Below are positions 1-8,372 of a DNA stretch of 40,904 bases, piece by piece (the first letter of the stretch is position 1; each line of letters begins with the position of its first letter). The notes under the pieces were generated by a model. It did no database searches and was not told where the DNA came from. It worked only from the letters and a program-made list of their open reading frames with translations. The translations under genes were made by a program, and so were the position numbers. This DNA comes from Pseudorhodobacter sp. MZDSW-24AT (GTDB taxonomy: Bacteria; Pseudomonadota; Alphaproteobacteria; Rhodobacterales; Rhodobacteraceae), in the NCBI RefSeq assembly GCF_002794355.1, contig NZ_PGOI01000005.1, positions 1 to 40,904 on the forward strand. Reading direction: 5' to 3'.

Positions 1-135
1 GTGATGCCGGGCGACAACCTGAAGTTCAACGTTGAACTGATCGCACCGATCGCGATGGAAGAAAAACTGCGCTTCGCCATCCGCGAAGGCGGCCGTACCG
101 TCGGCGCAGGCGTGGTGTCGAAAATCATCGCCTAA
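1..135 (+). CDS. tuf: Elongation factor Tu, C-terminal 44 residues (5' end outside window)
   Basis: Frame 1 reads from the first base to a TAA stop at 133-135. The peptide carries the typical EF-Tu domain 3 ending: VMPGDN, then [20 protein letters not shown], then [13 protein letters not shown]-Tu delivers aminoacyl-tRNA to the ribosome as a GTP complex. Its place just ahead of rpsJ is the usual tuf-S10 arrangement of proteobacteria. The GTPase domain lies outside the window and cannot be judged. Confidence 0.97.
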   Translation: MMPGDNLKFNVELIAPIAMEEKLRFAIREGGRTVGAGVVSKIIA

Positions 136-182
136 AGATACCGAATCCCCTTGTTCTATGGGGGATGACAGGTTAGTGACGC

Positions 183-211
183 GCGGCGCGCCCGGACTCC
201 GGGCGCGCCGC
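183..211 (+). promoter_or_regulatory. 13-bp perfect GC-rich stem-loop between tuf and rpsJ
   Basis: GCGGCGCGCCCGG (183-195) pairs perfectly with 199-211 around the loop ACT. No T-run follows, so it is not a textbook intrinsic terminator. It could limit read-through from tuf, protect the tuf 3' end, or belong to the S10 leader. A smaller stem (ATCCCC/GGGGAT) lies just before it near 147-169. The structure is seen; the role is inferred. Confidence 0.5.
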
Positions 212-261
212 AGACCATCCACAAATGTGAACCTATGGGCCGGGCATGTTGCCCCGTCTAC

Positions 262-274
262 GTTCCGAAGGAAC
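262..274 (+). promoter_or_regulatory. Hairpin holding the rpsJ Shine-Dalgarno sequence
   Basis: GTTCC (262-266), loop GAA, GGAAC (270-274). The right arm contains most of the AAGGA ribosome binding site (269-273), six bases before the rpsJ ATG at 280. A 5-bp stem covering the ribosome binding site of the first S10-operon gene could permit translational control, but the stem is short and may be fortuitous. Confidence 0.35.
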
Positions 275-279
275 AAGAA

Positions 280-588
280 ATGCAAGGTCAGACCATTCGC
301 ATTCGCCTGAAGGCCTTCGATTACCGCGTGCTGGACGCCAGCACCCAGGAAATCGTGAACACGGCCAAACGCACAGGCGCACAGGTTCGCGGGCCGATCC
401 CGCTGCCGAACAAGATCGAGAAATTCACGGTTCTCCGTGGTCCGCACATCGACAAGAAGTCGCGCGACCAGTGGGAAATCCGCACGCACAAGCGCCTGCT
501 CGATATCGTCGATCCAACCCCGCAAACCGTGGACGCGCTGATGAAGCTCGACCTGGCGGCCGGCGTTGACGTCGAAATCAAAGTGTAA
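280..588 (+). CDS. rpsJ: 30S ribosomal protein S10
   Basis: A 102-residue protein of normal S10 length. It opens [19 protein letters not shown] and carries the S10 signature [19 protein letters not shown] followed by [15 protein letters not shown]10 sits in the 30S head and, in well-studied bacteria, also acts as NusE in antitermination. I chose the ATG at 280 (AAGGA upstream) over an in-frame ATG at 235 because the extra 15 residues are unlike S10 and lack a ribosome binding site. It is first gene of the S10 cluster, 14 bases before rplC. Confidence 0.98.
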   Translation: MQGQTIRIRLKAFDYRVLDASTQEIVNTAKRTGAQVRGPIPLPNKIEKFTVLRGPHIDKKSRDQWEIRTHKRLLDIVDPTPQTVDALMKLDLAAGVDVEIKV

Positions 589-602
589 GGGGGCATAAAC
601 AG

Positions 603-1316
603 ATGCGCTCTGGTATTATTGCAAAGAAGCTGGGCATGACCCGGTTGTTCCTGGAAGATGGCAAGCAGGTTCCGGTGACGGTTCTGCACCTTGACAACGT
701 TCAGGTCGTGGCACAACGCACCGCCGAGAAGGATGGCTACACGGCTGTTCAGCTGGGCGCAGGGGCGGCCAAGGCCAAGCGGACCTCGGCTGCGATGCGC
801 GGCCACTTCGCCAAGGCGAATGTGGAACCCAAGCGTAAGGTCGCCGAATTCCGCGTGACCGACGATTGCCTGATCGATGTGGGCGCCGAGATCACGGCAG
901 ACCACTATCTGGCAGGTCAGTTCGTCGACATCGCCGGCACCTCGATCGGTAAAGGTTTTGCCGGTGCGATGAAGCGCCACAACTTCGGTGGTCTGCGGGC
1001 CTCGCACGGTGTGTCGGTGTCGCACCGTTCGCACGGGTCGACCGGCCAGTGCCAAGATCCCGGCAAGGTGTTCAAAGGCAAGAAGATGGCAGGGCACCTG
1101 GGTGCCGTGCGCGTGACGACGCAGAACCTGCAAGTCGTGCGCACCGATGCTGACCGTGGTCTGATCATGGTCAAGGGCGCGGTCCCCGGTTCCAAGGGCG
1201 GCTGGGTCACCATCAAGGATGCGGTGAAGAAAGCGGCTCCGGCCGATCTGCCGATGCCTGCTGCGATCCGTTCCGCTGCTCCGGTTGCTGCTGCTGCCGA
1301 AGGGGGTGAAGCATGA
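603..1316 (+). CDS. rplC: 50S ribosomal protein L3
   Basis: A 237-residue L3 starting [16 protein letters not shown]. The conserved loop [20 protein letters not shown] (about 141-160) reaches towards the peptidyl transferase centre; its Gln149 matches the glutamine methylated by PrmB in E. coli. The last 25 residues are an Ala/Val-rich tail ([11 protein letters not shown]), a common alphaproteobacterial extension that is probably disordered. The stop overlaps the rplD start by ATGA, which suggests translational coupling. Confidence 0.98.
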   Translation: MRSGIIAKKLGMTRLFLEDGKQVPVTVLHLDNVQVVAQRTAEKDGYTAVQLGAGAAKAKRTSAAMRGHFAKANVEPKRKVAEFRVTDDCLIDVGAEITADHYLAGQFVDIAGTSIGKGFAGAMKRHNFGGLRASHGVSVSHRSHGSTGQCQDPGKVFKGKKMAGHLGAVRVTTQNLQVVRTDADRGLIMVKGAVPGSKGGWVTIKDAVKKAAPADLPMPAAIRSAAPVAAAAEGGEA

Positions 1317-1933
1317 AACTTGATGTTCTGAAACTCGACGGCGGCAAGGCCGGTTCGGTTGATCTGAACGACGACCTGTTTGGTCTGGACCCGCGCGCAG
1401 ACATCCTGCACCGCGTGGTGCGCTGGCAGCGTGCGAAAGCACAGGCTGGCACCCATTCGACGCTGACCCGCGCCGAAGTGTCGTACTCGACCAAGAAGAT
1501 CTACCGCCAAAAAGGCACCGGTGGCGCACGCCACGGGTCGCGCAAGGCGCCGATCTTCCGCAAGGGTGGTGTGGTCAAGGGCCCGCTGCCGCGCAGCCAC
1601 GCCCATGACCTGCCGAAGAAAGTGCGCGCCCTCGGGCTGCGTCACGCGCTTTCGGCCAAGGCCAAGGCGGGTGAACTGGTGATCGTCGACACGCTGGCCA
1701 TGGCAGAAGCCAAGACCGCGATCCTGGCCAAACAGGCCAAGGAACTGGGCTGGAAGCGCGTGCTGATCATCGATGGGGCGGCTGTGGATCAGGGCTTTGC
1801 CTTGGCTGCGCGCAACATCGAAGGGATCGACGTGCTGCCGACGATGGGCGCCAACGTCTATGACATCCTGAAGCGTGACACTCTGGTGATCACCAAAGCA
1901 GGGCTCGAAGCATTGGAGGCTCGTCTGAAATGA
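1313..1933 (+). CDS. rplD: 50S ribosomal protein L4
   Basis: A 206-residue L4. The exit-tunnel loop region is recognisable ([20 protein letters not shown], about 63-82), followed by [11 protein letters not shown]4 binds 23S rRNA domain I early in assembly and in E. coli represses its own S10 operon; whether it does so here cannot be read from the sequence. The gene overlaps rplC by 4 nt and rplW by 4 nt, so L3-L4-L23 look translationally coupled. Confidence 0.98.
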   Translation: MKLDVLKLDGGKAGSVDLNDDLFGLDPRADILHRVVRWQRAKAQAGTHSTLTRAEVSYSTKKIYRQKGTGGARHGSRKAPIFRKGGVVKGPLPRSHAHDLPKKVRALGLRHALSAKAKAGELVIVDTLAMAEAKTAILAKQAKELGWKRVLIIDGAAVDQGFALAARNIEGIDVLPTMGANVYDILKRDTLVITKAGLEALEARLK

Positions 1934-2226
1934 GCGCGAAACCCCAGCACTACGACCTGATCAAGAAGCCGATCATCACCGAAAAGGCCACCCTGGCCTC
2001 GGAAAATGGTGCGGTTGTGTTCCAGGTTGCCATGGATGCGTCCAAGCCGATGATCAAGGAAGCCGTCGAGGCTGTCTTTGGCGTCAAGGTGAAGGCGGTC
2101 AACACGACCATCACCAAAGGCAAGGTCAAGCGCTTCAAGGGCCGTCCCGGCGAGCGTTCCGACAAGAAAAAGGCCTATGTTACGCTCGAAGAGGGTAACA
2201 CTATCGACGTCACCACCGGCCTCTGA
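1930..2226 (+). CDS. rplW: 50S ribosomal protein L23
   Basis: A 98-residue L23 with the N-terminal motif [13 protein letters not shown] and the C-terminal stretch [21 protein letters not shown]23 lies at the tunnel exit and docks trigger factor and SRP. It starts inside the end of rplD (ATGA) and is followed 17 bases later by a strong intrinsic terminator, so it appears to be the last gene of the first S10 sub-unit. That is unusual: in E. coli rplW and rplB are contiguous. Confidence 0.98.
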   Translation: MSAKPQHYDLIKKPIITEKATLASENGAVVFQVAMDASKPMIKEAVEAVFGVKVKAVNTTITKGKVKRFKGRPGERSDKKKAYVTLEEGNTIDVTTGL

Positions 2227-2243
2227 TAGAAGGCGCCGAATCT

Positions 2244-2277
2244 CGCGGCCCCGGGTTTTCCGGGGCCGCGGATTTTT
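2244..2277 (+). terminator. Intrinsic terminator between rplW and rplB
   Basis: CGCGGCCCCGG (2244-2254) pairs perfectly with 2260-2270 across the loop GTTTT, then GA and a run of six T (2273-2278). This meets all criteria for a rho-independent terminator. It lies inside the S10 cluster, so it must act as an attenuator, or rplB must have its own promoter. Confidence 0.85.
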
Positions 2278-2287
2278 TGCAGAATAG

Positions 2288-2395
2288 GTCTGTTTCGGGC
2301 GCTGCCCGGACCAGACTTTCCCACCGGGGACCTTCGGGGCCCTATAAGCCGGGGACCTTCGGGGCCCTATAATTCGGGTCTGACCCTTCAGACCC
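2288..2395 (+). promoter_or_regulatory. Structured rplB leader with flanking hairpins
   Basis: Two hairpins flank the tandem repeat. The first has an outer stem GTCTG/CAGAC (2288-2292/2312-2316) around an inner CGGGC-GCT-GCCCG, then TTTC. The second is GGGTCTG (2376-2382), loop ACCCTT, CAGACCC (2389-2395), then TTT. With the terminator before them and the UUCG hairpins between, nearly the whole 193-nt gap can fold. The rplB start is 25 nt after the last stem. An r-protein leader or attenuator is possible; the function is inferred. Confidence 0.45.
2324..2372 (+). repeat. Tandem 25-nt direct repeat carrying UUCG hairpins and TATAA boxes
   Basis: Two 24-nt units (2324-2347, 2349-2372) are identical apart from the joining base. 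Each can fold as GGG-A-CC-TTCG-GG-G-CCC, a UUCG tetraloop on a short stem with one A/G mismatch. Each ends in CCCTATAA: copy 1 gives TATAAG, copy 2 a consensus -10 box TATAAT at 2368-2373. I find no good -35 at 16-18 nt spacing for either. The unit may be a duplicated promoter core or a duplicated RNA element. Confidence 0.8.
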
Positions 2396-2419
2396 TTTAG
2401 CTGACGGAAGACAGAGAGC

Positions 2420-3259
2420 ATGGCACTCAAGTCGTATAAACCGACGACGCCTGGCCAACGCGGGTTGGTTCTGATCGACCGTTCGGAGCTGTGGAAAGGA
2501 CGCCCGGTCAAGGGCCTTGTAGAAGGCTTGACCAAGACGGGTGGACGGAACAACACCGGACGTATCACGATGTGGCACAAGGGCGGCGGCGCAAAGCGTC
2601 TGTACCGCATTGTGGATTTCAAGCGTCGTAAATTCGACATCGCAGCGGTCGTCGAGCGGATCGAATATGACCCGAACCGCACCGCATTCATCGCCCTCGT
2701 GAAATACGCGGACGGCGAACTTTCCTACATCCTCGCTCCGCAGCGCTTGGCGGTTGGCGACAGCGTGATCGCTGGCGCGAAAACCGACGTGAAGCCGGGC
2801 AACGCCATGCCGTTCTCGGGCATGCCGATCGGGACCATTGTTCACAACGTCGAGATGAAGCCCGGCAAAGGCGGTCAGATCGCACGCGCGGCGGGCACCT
2901 ATGCCCAGTTCGTGGGTCGTGACGGTGGCTATGCCCAGATCCGCCTGTCCTCGGGCGAGTTGCGTCTGGTCCGTCAAGAGTGCATGGCCACCATCGGTGC
3001 CGTGTCGAACGCGGATCACTCGAACCAGAACCTCGGCAAGGCTGGCCGCAAGCGCCACATGGGCGTGCGTCCGACCGTTCGCGGCGTCGCGATGAACCCG
3101 ATCGACCACCCGCACGGTGGTGGTGAAGGCCGCACCAGCGGTGGCCGTCACCCGGTTACCCCGTGGGGCAAGGGCACCAAGGGCAACCGCACCCGGTCGA
3201 ACAAAGAGACGGACAAGTATATCCTCCGCTCGCGTCACGCCAAGAAAAAGGGCCGCTAA
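2420..3259 (+). CDS. rplB: 50S ribosomal protein L2
   Basis: A 279-residue L2 of family length. It begins [16 protein letters not shown] and carries the C-terminal signature [20 protein letters not shown], whose histidine is needed for peptidyl transferase activity in other bacteria. L2 bridges 23S rRNA domains II and IV. It is first gene after the intracluster terminator and probably starts a sub-operon with rpsS, rplV, rpsC and rplP. The end [10 protein letters not shown] is normal. Confidence 0.98.
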   Translation: MALKSYKPTTPGQRGLVLIDRSELWKGRPVKGLVEGLTKTGGRNNTGRITMWHKGGGAKRLYRIVDFKRRKFDIAAVVERIEYDPNRTAFIALVKYADGELSYILAPQRLAVGDSVIAGAKTDVKPGNAMPFSGMPIGTIVHNVEMKPGKGGQIARAAGTYAQFVGRDGGYAQIRLSSGELRLVRQECMATIGAVSNADHSNQNLGKAGRKRHMGVRPTVRGVAMNPIDHPHGGGEGRTSGGRHPVTPWGKGTKGNRTRSNKETDKYILRSRHAKKKGR

Positions 3260-3262
3260 TCC

Positions 3263-3541
3263 ATGTCACGTTCCATTTGGAAAGGCCCGTTCGTCGACGG
3301 CTATGTCCTGAAAAAGGCAGAAGCCTCGCGCGCCTCGGGCAAAAGCGAAGTGATCAAGATCTGGTCGCGCCGCTCCACCATCCTGCCGCAATTCGTTGGT
3401 CTGACTTTTGGCGTGTATAACGGCCACAAGCACATTCCGGTTGCGGTCACCGAAGAAATGATCGGCCAGAAGTTCGGTGAATATTCGCCGACGCGGACCT
3501 ATTACGGTCACGCCGCCGATAAAAAAGCCAAGAGGAAGTAA
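3263..3541 (+). CDS. rpsS: 30S ribosomal protein S19
   Basis: A 92-residue S19: [20 protein letters not shown] at the start, and the family signature [20 protein letters not shown] near the end. It forms part of the 30S head with S13, close to the A and P sites. It starts 3 nt after the rplB stop and ends 3 nt before rplV, so the genes are tightly co-transcribed. Confidence 0.98.
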   Translation: MSRSIWKGPFVDGYVLKKAEASRASGKSEVIKIWSRRSTILPQFVGLTFGVYNGHKHIPVAVTEEMIGQKFGEYSPTRTYYGHAADKKAKRK

Positions 3542-3544
3542 GCC

Positions 3545-3925
3545 ATGGGTAAGGAAAAGAATCCGCGCCGCGTGGCGGACAACGAAGCAATGGCGATCAG
3601 CCGTATGCTGCGCACCTCGCCGCAGAAGCTCAACCTGGTTGCGGGCCTGATCCGCGGCAAGAAGGTTGAGAAGGCTTTGGCCGACCTGACCTTCTCCAAG
3701 CGCCGCATCGCGGGCGACGTGAAGAAGTGCCTGCAGTCGGCGATTGCCAATGCCGAGAACAACCACGGTCTGGACGTTGACAGCCTGGTGGTTGCCGAAG
3801 CCTGGTGTGGCAAGAACCTGGTGATGAAGCGTGGCCGTCCGCGGGCACGTGGCCGGTTCGGCAAGATCATGAAGCCGTTCTCTGAAATCACCATCAAGGT
3901 TCGTCAGTCCGGGGAGTCGGCATAA
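3545..3925 (+). CDS. rplV: 50S ribosomal protein L22
   Basis: A 126-residue L22. The N-terminal part [20 protein letters not shown] and the C-terminal [20 protein letters not shown] (the tunnel beta-hairpin) are diagnostic. L22 lines the exit tunnel with L4; changes in this hairpin give macrolide resistance in other species, and I see no deletion here. Its TAA shares one base with the rpsC ATG (TAATG). Confidence 0.98.
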   Translation: MGKEKNPRRVADNEAMAISRMLRTSPQKLNLVAGLIRGKKVEKALADLTFSKRRIAGDVKKCLQSAIANAENNHGLDVDSLVVAEAWCGKNLVMKRGRPRARGRFGKIMKPFSEITIKVRQSGESA

Positions 3926-4641
3926 TGGGACAGAAGGTTAACCCGATCGGGATGCGTCTTCAGGTCAACCGCACCTGGGACAGCCGCTGGTTCGCCGAGT
4001 CGAAAGACTATGGCAACCTGCTGCTGGAAGACCTGCGCATGCGTGAATTCATTCACGAAGAAGCCAAGCAGGCCGGCATCAGCAAGGTGATCATCGAGCG
4101 TCCGCACAAGAAGTGCCGCGTGACCATTCACGCAGCACGTCCGGGCGTGATCATCGGCAAGAAAGGCGCAGACATCGAAACCCTGCGCAAGAAACTGTCG
4201 GCCTTCACCAAGTCGGAACTGCACCTGAACATCGTCGAAGTCCGCAAGCCCGAGCTGGATGCTCAGCTGGTGGCCGAGTCGATCGCTCAGCAGATGGAAC
4301 GCCGGGTGTCCTTCCGTCGTGCCATGAAGCGCGGCGTGCAGAACGCGATGCGCATCGGTGCCCTTGGCATCCGTGTGAACGTGGCAGGCCGTCTGGGTGG
4401 CGCGGAAATCGCACGGACCGAATGGTACCGCGAAGGCCGCGTGCCGCTGCACACGCTGCGCGCCGACATTGACTATGCCCTGTCCGAAGCCTCGACCCCT
4501 TACGGGATCATCGGTGTGAAGGTCTGGATCTTCAAAGGCGAAATCCTTGAGCATGATCCGCAAGCGCATGACCGCCGTCACGCAGAAGCACAGGAAGGCG
4601 CGGCTCCGCGTCAACCTCGTCGCGACCGCGAACGCGCGTAA
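3925..4641 (+). CDS. rpsC: 30S ribosomal protein S3
   Basis: A 238-residue S3 beginning [20 protein letters not shown]. The KH-type RNA-binding domain is visible ([20 protein letters not shown], about 71-90), followed by the C-terminal domain with [21 protein letters not shown]3 helps form the mRNA entry channel. The C-terminus is charged (about 215-238, rich in R, E and Q). It shares one base with rplV. Confidence 0.98.
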   Translation: MGQKVNPIGMRLQVNRTWDSRWFAESKDYGNLLLEDLRMREFIHEEAKQAGISKVIIERPHKKCRVTIHAARPGVIIGKKGADIETLRKKLSAFTKSELHLNIVEVRKPELDAQLVAESIAQQMERRVSFRRAMKRGVQNAMRIGALGIRVNVAGRLGGAEIARTEWYREGRVPLHTLRADIDYALSEASTPYGIIGVKVWIFKGEILEHDPQAHDRRHAEAQEGAAPRQPRRDRERA

Positions 4642-4655
4642 GGGAGTAATGAGAG

Positions 4656-5069
4656 ATGCTGCAACCGAAACGGACTAAGTTCCGCAAACAGCACAAGGGC
4701 CGTATCCACGGCGAGGCCAAGGGCGGCTTCCTGCTGAACTTTGGCTCCTTTGCGCTGAAGGCCACGGAGCCAGAGCGTGTGACGGCCCGTCAGATCGAAG
4801 CGGCCCGCCGCGCGATCACCCGTCACATGAAGCGTCAGGGTCGTGTCTGGATCCGCATTTTCCCGGATGTGCCGGTGTCGTCGAAGCCGACCGAAGTGCG
4901 TATGGGTAAAGGTAAGGGTTCGGTCGATTACTGGGCAGCCAAGGTGAAGCCTGGCCGCATCATGTTCGAGATCGACGGCGTGTCGGAAGTCATCGCCCGC
5001 GAGGCCCTGCGCCTTGGCGCGATGAAGCTTCCGGTGCTGACCCGCGTGGTCGCGCGCGAAGACTGGTAA
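4656..5069 (+). CDS. rplP: 50S ribosomal protein L16
   Basis: A 137-residue L16: [20 protein letters not shown] at the N-terminus, the conserved [20 protein letters not shown] segment containing RMGKGKG, and the C-terminal [15 protein letters not shown]16 binds near the A-site tRNA elbow and helps organise the peptidyl transferase centre. It is last gene before a palindrome and a strong terminator, so the S10 transcript probably ends here; in E. coli rpmC and rpsQ follow in the same operon. Confidence 0.98.
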   Translation: MLQPKRTKFRKQHKGRIHGEAKGGFLLNFGSFALKATEPERVTARQIEAARRAITRHMKRQGRVWIRIFPDVPVSSKPTEVRMGKGKGSVDYWAAKVKPGRIMFEIDGVSEVIAREALRLGAMKLPVLTRVVAREDW

Positions 5070-5077
5070 TAACCCGC

Positions 5078-5105
5078 GTAAGGTGCGTGCGTGCACGCAC
5101 CCTAC
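5078..5105. repeat. REP-like palindrome, copy A (after rplP)
   Basis: GTAAGGTGCGTGC (5078-5090), two bases, then GCACGCACCCTAC (5093-5105): 13 base pairs with one A/C mismatch. Copy B (9522-9549) is identical over all 28 bases; copy C (14986-15013) is the symmetrical version. It starts 8 nt after the rplP stop and is followed by a separate terminator, so it is not simply part of that terminator. Read on the opposite strand it begins GTAG, the tetranucleotide found at the foot of classical REP hairpins. Confidence 0.85.
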
Positions 5106-5114
5106 GATGCCCTT

Positions 5115-5143
5115 GCCCCTGCCGGAAACGGCGGGGGCTTTTT
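5115..5143 (+). terminator. Intrinsic terminator after rplP
   Basis: GCCCCTGCCG (5115-5124), GAAA tetraloop, CGGCGGGGGC (5129-5138), then TTTTT (5139-5143). Ten base pairs with one T/G wobble. It separates rplP from rpmC and implies a new promoter before rpmC. Confidence 0.88.
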
Positions 5144-5178
5144 CGTTCCCACGCGATTTCGGTGTGGTGCGATTGTGC

Positions 5179-5205
5179 TTGCCATTGCCTCCCCCCCCCT
5201 GTAAT
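5179..5205 (+). promoter_or_regulatory. Possible rpmC (spc unit) promoter with a C9 tract in the spacer
   Basis: TTGCCA (5179-5184) and TGTAAT (5200-5205) are separated by only 15 nt, including nine consecutive C (5191-5199). The gap between the rplP terminator and rpmC must hold a promoter, and this is the most AT-rich -10-like site I see, but the spacing is short. The C run could vary in length and so alter spacing, or be miscounted in the assembly. Confidence 0.25.
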
Positions 5206-5323
5206 GGAACGCATCCTGCGGTTCCGGGGCGACTCGGAATCGTTGGTTTGTCATTGATCCACCGGGTGAAAGGTTACCCTGCACGTCACGGGGCCTTCTG
5301 GTGATTGAAAAAAGGAACACGGC

Positions 5324-5524
5324 ATGAAAGCCGAAGAACTCCGGGGCAAGTCCCCCGATCAGCTGCGCGACCAGCTCGTTGCTCTGAAAAAGGAAGCCTT
5401 CAACCTGCGCTTCCAGGCCGCTACGAACCAGCTTGAGAACACCGCGCGCATGCGCGTTGTGCGTCGTGACGCGGCACGCGTTCTGACCATTCTCAACCAA
5501 AAAGCCGCCGAAGCGGCGAAGTAA
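5324..5524 (+). CDS. rpmC: 50S ribosomal protein L29
   Basis: A 66-residue L29 with the family core [20 protein letters not shown] and a helical, charged layout. L29 sits beside L23 at the tunnel exit. AGGA lies 8 nt before the ATG. Since a terminator precedes it by about 180 nt, rpmC probably opens the next transcription unit, which runs through rpmD. Confidence 0.96.
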   Translation: MKAEELRGKSPDQLRDQLVALKKEAFNLRFQAATNQLENTARMRVVRRDAARVLTILNQKAAEAAK

Positions 5525-5534
5525 GAGGTTTATC

Positions 5535-5768
5535 ATGCCCAAGCGTATCCTTTCAGGCGTCGTGACCTCGGACAAGAACGAACAGACCATCACGGTTCTG
5601 GTCGAGCGTCGCTTCAAGCACCCGCTGCTGCAAAAAACCGTGCGTAAGTCGAAGAAGTATCGTGCGCACGATGCAGAGAACAAATTCAAGGTTGGTGACA
5701 CCGTCCGCATCGAGGAATGTGCGCCGATTTCGAAAACCAAGCGTTGGACGGTTGTTGTTTCGGCATAA
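5535..5768 (+). CDS. rpsQ: 30S ribosomal protein S17
   Basis: A 77-residue S17: [20 protein letters not shown], then [20 protein letters not shown] and the OB-fold end [19 protein letters not shown]. It binds 16S rRNA in the 30S body early in assembly. It follows rpmC by 10 nt. The 81-nt gap to rplN holds an imperfect stem (GTCA-CCTGCA-TGAC within GGGG/CCCC, about 5803-5830) of unknown meaning. Confidence 0.97.
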   Translation: MPKRILSGVVTSDKNEQTITVLVERRFKHPLLQKTVRKSKKYRAHDAENKFKVGDTVRIEECAPISKTKRWTVVVSA

Positions 5769-5849
5769 GGCCGTCAGCACGCGTTTTGCGATAATCGAAA
5801 CCCTGGGGCGTCACCTGCATGACCGTCCCCAAAGGTCGGGAGAAACCAA

Positions 5850-6218
5850 ATGATCCAGATGCAGACCAATCTGGATGTAGCTGACAACTCCGGCGCTCGC
5901 CGAGTTCAGTGCATCAAGGTTCTGGGCGGTTCGCACCGCCGCTATGCATCCGTGGGCGACATCATCGTGGTGTCGGTCAAGGAAGCTATTCCAAAAGGCC
6001 GTGTGAAAAAAGGCGACGTGCGGAAAGCCGTTGTCGTGCGCACCGCCAAAGAGGTTCGTCGTGAAGACGGCACCGCCATCCGTTTTGACCGCAACGCCGC
6101 TGTCATCCTGAACAACCAGGGTGAACCCGTCGGCACGCGTATCTTCGGGCCGGTGGTGCGGGAACTGCGCGCCAAGAACTTCATGAAGATCATCTCGCTG
6201 GCTCCGGAGGTGCTCTGA
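5850..6218 (+). CDS. rplN: 50S ribosomal protein L14
   Basis: A 122-residue L14 with the signature [20 protein letters not shown] (about 15-34) and the end [13 protein letters not shown]14 contacts the 30S subunit and is the docking site of the silencing factor RsfS. GGGAG sits 7 nt before the ATG. It shares one base with rplX (TGATG), pointing to coupled translation. Confidence 0.98.
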   Translation: MIQMQTNLDVADNSGARRVQCIKVLGGSHRRYASVGDIIVVSVKEAIPKGRVKKGDVRKAVVVRTAKEVRREDGTAIRFDRNAAVILNNQGEPVGTRIFGPVVRELRAKNFMKIISLAPEVL

Positions 6219-6523
6219 TGGCTGCGAAACTCAAAAAGGGTGACACCGTCATCGTTCTGACCGGCAAGGACAAGGGCAAGAAGGGCGAAATCACGTCCGT
6301 CAACCCGACCGCCAACAAAGCCGTGGTCGAGGGCCTGAACGTCGCCATCCGTCACACCAAGCAATCCGCCGGCTCTCAGGGCGGTCGCGTGGCCAAGTCC
6401 ATGCCGATCGATCTGTCGAACCTGGCGATCGTGGACAAGGACGGCAAACCCACCCGCGTCGGCTTCCGCATGGACGGCGACAAGAAGGTGCGTTTTGCCA
6501 AGACCACAGGGGATGCGATCTGA
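6218..6523 (+). CDS. rplX: 50S ribosomal protein L24
   Basis: A 101-residue L24. The N-terminal KOW motif is clear ([20 protein letters not shown], about 5-24), as are the basic segment [17 protein letters not shown] and the end [17 protein letters not shown]24 starts 50S assembly by binding the 5' end of 23S rRNA. Its stop overlaps the rplE start (TGATG). Confidence 0.98.
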   Translation: MAAKLKKGDTVIVLTGKDKGKKGEITSVNPTANKAVVEGLNVAIRHTKQSAGSQGGRVAKSMPIDLSNLAIVDKDGKPTRVGFRMDGDKKVRFAKTTGDAI

Positions 6524-7083
6524 TGCTGGACGCTGCTCAATACACCCCGCGCCTCAAGGCGGAATACGTCTCGAAGGTGCGCGCGGCTCTGAAGGAAGAG
6601 TTCGCCTACAAGAACGACATGCAGATCCCCAAGCTTGAGAAGATCGTTCTCAACATGGGCGTCGGTGAAGCGGTCAAAGACACCAAGAAGGTGAAACAGG
6701 CTGCCGAAGAGCTGTCGCAGATCGCCGGTCAGAAAGCGGTCATCACCCATGCCAAGAAGTCCATCGCGGGCTTCCGTGTGCGGGAACTGATGCCGCTGGG
6801 CTGCAAGGTCACGCTGCGTGGCGACAAGATGTATGAATTCTTGGACCGTCTGATCAACGTGGCTCTGCCCCGCGTCCGCGACTTCCGCGGCGTGAAAGGC
6901 ACCTCGTTCGACGGCCGTGGCAACTATGCCATGGGCTTGAAAGAACACATCGTGTTCCCGGAAATCAACTTCGACAAGGTCGATGAAGTTCTGGGTATGG
7001 ACATCATCATCTGCACGAACGCGAAAACCGATGCGGAAGCCAAGGCGCTGTTGAAGCATTTCAACATGCCCTTCACGTCGTAA
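6523..7083 (+). CDS. rplE: 50S ribosomal protein L5
   Basis: A 186-residue L5. Diagnostic segments are [20 protein letters not shown] (about 28-47), [20 protein letters not shown] and [21 protein letters not shown]5 binds 5S rRNA and contacts P-site tRNA and S13. It is packed between rplX (1-nt overlap) and rpsN (18 nt). Confidence 0.98.
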   Translation: MLDAAQYTPRLKAEYVSKVRAALKEEFAYKNDMQIPKLEKIVLNMGVGEAVKDTKKVKQAAEELSQIAGQKAVITHAKKSIAGFRVRELMPLGCKVTLRGDKMYEFLDRLINVALPRVRDFRGVKGTSFDGRGNYAMGLKEHIVFPEINFDKVDEVLGMDIIICTNAKTDAEAKALLKHFNMPFTS

Positions 7084-7101
7084 GCGCGAGGACCCAGAGT
7101 T

Positions 7102-7407
7102 ATGGCAAAAAAATCCATGGTGAACCGCGAAGTGAAGCGCGCCAAGCTGGTGAAGCAATATGCTTCCAAGCGTGCGACGCTGAAGGCGGTGATCGAAGAC
7201 CAATCCAAGCCGATGGAAGAGCGTTTTGGCGCGACCCTGAAGCTGGCACAACTGCCCCGCAACTCGTCGGCAACGCGGCTGCACAACCGCTGCCAGCTGA
7301 CGGGCCGTCCGCATGCTTACTATCGTAAGCTGAAACTGTCGCGGATCATGCTGCGTGAACTGGCCTCGTTCGGCCAGATCCCGGGCATGGTCAAGTCCAG
7401 CTGGTAA
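7102..7407 (+). CDS. rpsN: 30S ribosomal protein S14 (zinc-independent type)
   Basis: A 101-residue S14 of the long, cysteine-poor class: [20 protein letters not shown] at the start, [20 protein letters not shown] and [14 protein letters not shown] at the end. The paired CxxC zinc motifs of the short form are absent, as expected for alphaproteobacteria. It binds the 30S head near S3 and S10. Confidence 0.98.
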   Translation: MAKKSMVNREVKRAKLVKQYASKRATLKAVIEDQSKPMEERFGATLKLAQLPRNSSATRLHNRCQLTGRPHAYYRKLKLSRIMLRELASFGQIPGMVKSSW

Positions 7408-7419
7408 GGGAGAGCAGAC

Positions 7420-7818
7420 ATGCCTGTGAATGATCCTATCGGCGATATGCTGACCCGTATCCGCAACTCTCAGATGCGCGGCAAATCCACTGTCTCGACC
7501 CCAGCTTCCACGCTGCGCGGCCGTGTTCTGGATGTGCTTCTGTCCGAGGGCTATATCCGTGGTTACGAAAAGAACCCGACCGACAACGGTCAGGGCGAAT
7601 TCGTGATCTCGCTCAAGTACTACGAAGGCACCCCGGTGATCCGCGAAATCAAGCGCGTATCGAAGCCGGGCCGCCGTGTGTACATGGGCGTCAAGGACAT
7701 CCCGTCGGTCCGCAACGGCCTGGGTGTCTCGATTGTGTCGACGCCGAAGGGCGTCATGTCCGATGCAGCTGCACGCTCCGCCAATGTTGGCGGCGAAGTG
7801 CTCTGCACCGTATTCTGA
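7420..7818 (+). CDS. rpsH: 30S ribosomal protein S8
   Basis: A 132-residue S8: [20 protein letters not shown] at the N-terminus and the signature [20 protein letters not shown] near the C-terminus. In E. coli S8 is both a central 16S assembly protein and the translational repressor of the spc operon through an rplE site; I did not find an obvious copy of that site here. It follows rpsN by 12 nt. Confidence 0.98.
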   Translation: MPVNDPIGDMLTRIRNSQMRGKSTVSTPASTLRGRVLDVLLSEGYIRGYEKNPTDNGQGEFVISLKYYEGTPVIREIKRVSKPGRRVYMGVKDIPSVRNGLGVSIVSTPKGVMSDAAARSANVGGEVLCTVF

Positions 7819-7828
7819 GGAGGGTGCA

Positions 7829-8362
7829 ATGTCTCGTATCGGCAAGAAACCCGTCTCTCTGGTCAAAGGCGTCTCGGCGTCGGTGTCTGGCCAGACTGTC
7901 GAAGTGAAGGGTCCGAAAGGCACCCGTTCCTTCACCGCAACCGACGATGTGACCATCGCAATCGACGGCGACGTGATCAAGGTGACCCCGCGCGGCACCT
8001 CGAAGCGCGCCCGTCAGCAATGGGGCATGGCGCGGTCCATGGTGGAGAACCTGGTGACCGGCGTTTCGACCGGCTTCAAGAAAGAGCTTGAGATTCAGGG
8101 CGTTGGTTACCGTGCTGCGGTGGCTGGCAACGTGCTGAAACTGTCCTTGGGCTATAGCCACGAAGTCAACTTCGCCGTTCCGGCGGGCGTCACCGTGACG
8201 TCGCCGAAGCAGACTGAAATCGTTGTGGAAGGCATCGACCAGCAGCTCGTTGGTCAGGTTGCAGCAAACATCCGCGAATGGCGCAAGCCCGAGCCCTATA
8301 AGGGCAAAGGCATCCGCTATAAGGATGAATACATCTTCCGCAAAGAAGGTAAGAAGAAGTAA
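7829..8362 (+). CDS. rplF: 50S ribosomal protein L6
   Basis: A 177-residue L6 beginning [20 protein letters not shown], with the repeated L6 fold and the C-terminal signature [20 protein letters not shown]. The ATG at 7829 follows GAGGAGG and is 10 nt after the rpsH stop; a longer in-frame reading runs back across rpsH and is not used. L6 sits near the sarcin-ricin loop. Confidence 0.98.
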   Translation: MSRIGKKPVSLVKGVSASVSGQTVEVKGPKGTRSFTATDDVTIAIDGDVIKVTPRGTSKRARQQWGMARSMVENLVTGVSTGFKKELEIQGVGYRAAVAGNVLKLSLGYSHEVNFAVPAGVTVTSPKQTEIVVEGIDQQLVGQVAANIREWRKPEPYKGKGIRYKDEYIFRKEGKKK

Positions 8363-8372
8363 GGGTGGCAAA

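Noticed and set aside
235-279. A 15-residue N-terminal extension of S10 from an in-frame ATG at 235
   Set aside because: It has no ribosome binding site, the residues are not S10-like, and AAGGA fits the ATG at 280.
2404-2419. A short upstream peptide before rplB
   Set aside because: No start codon with a binding site was found in the leader; only folded RNA elements are supported.
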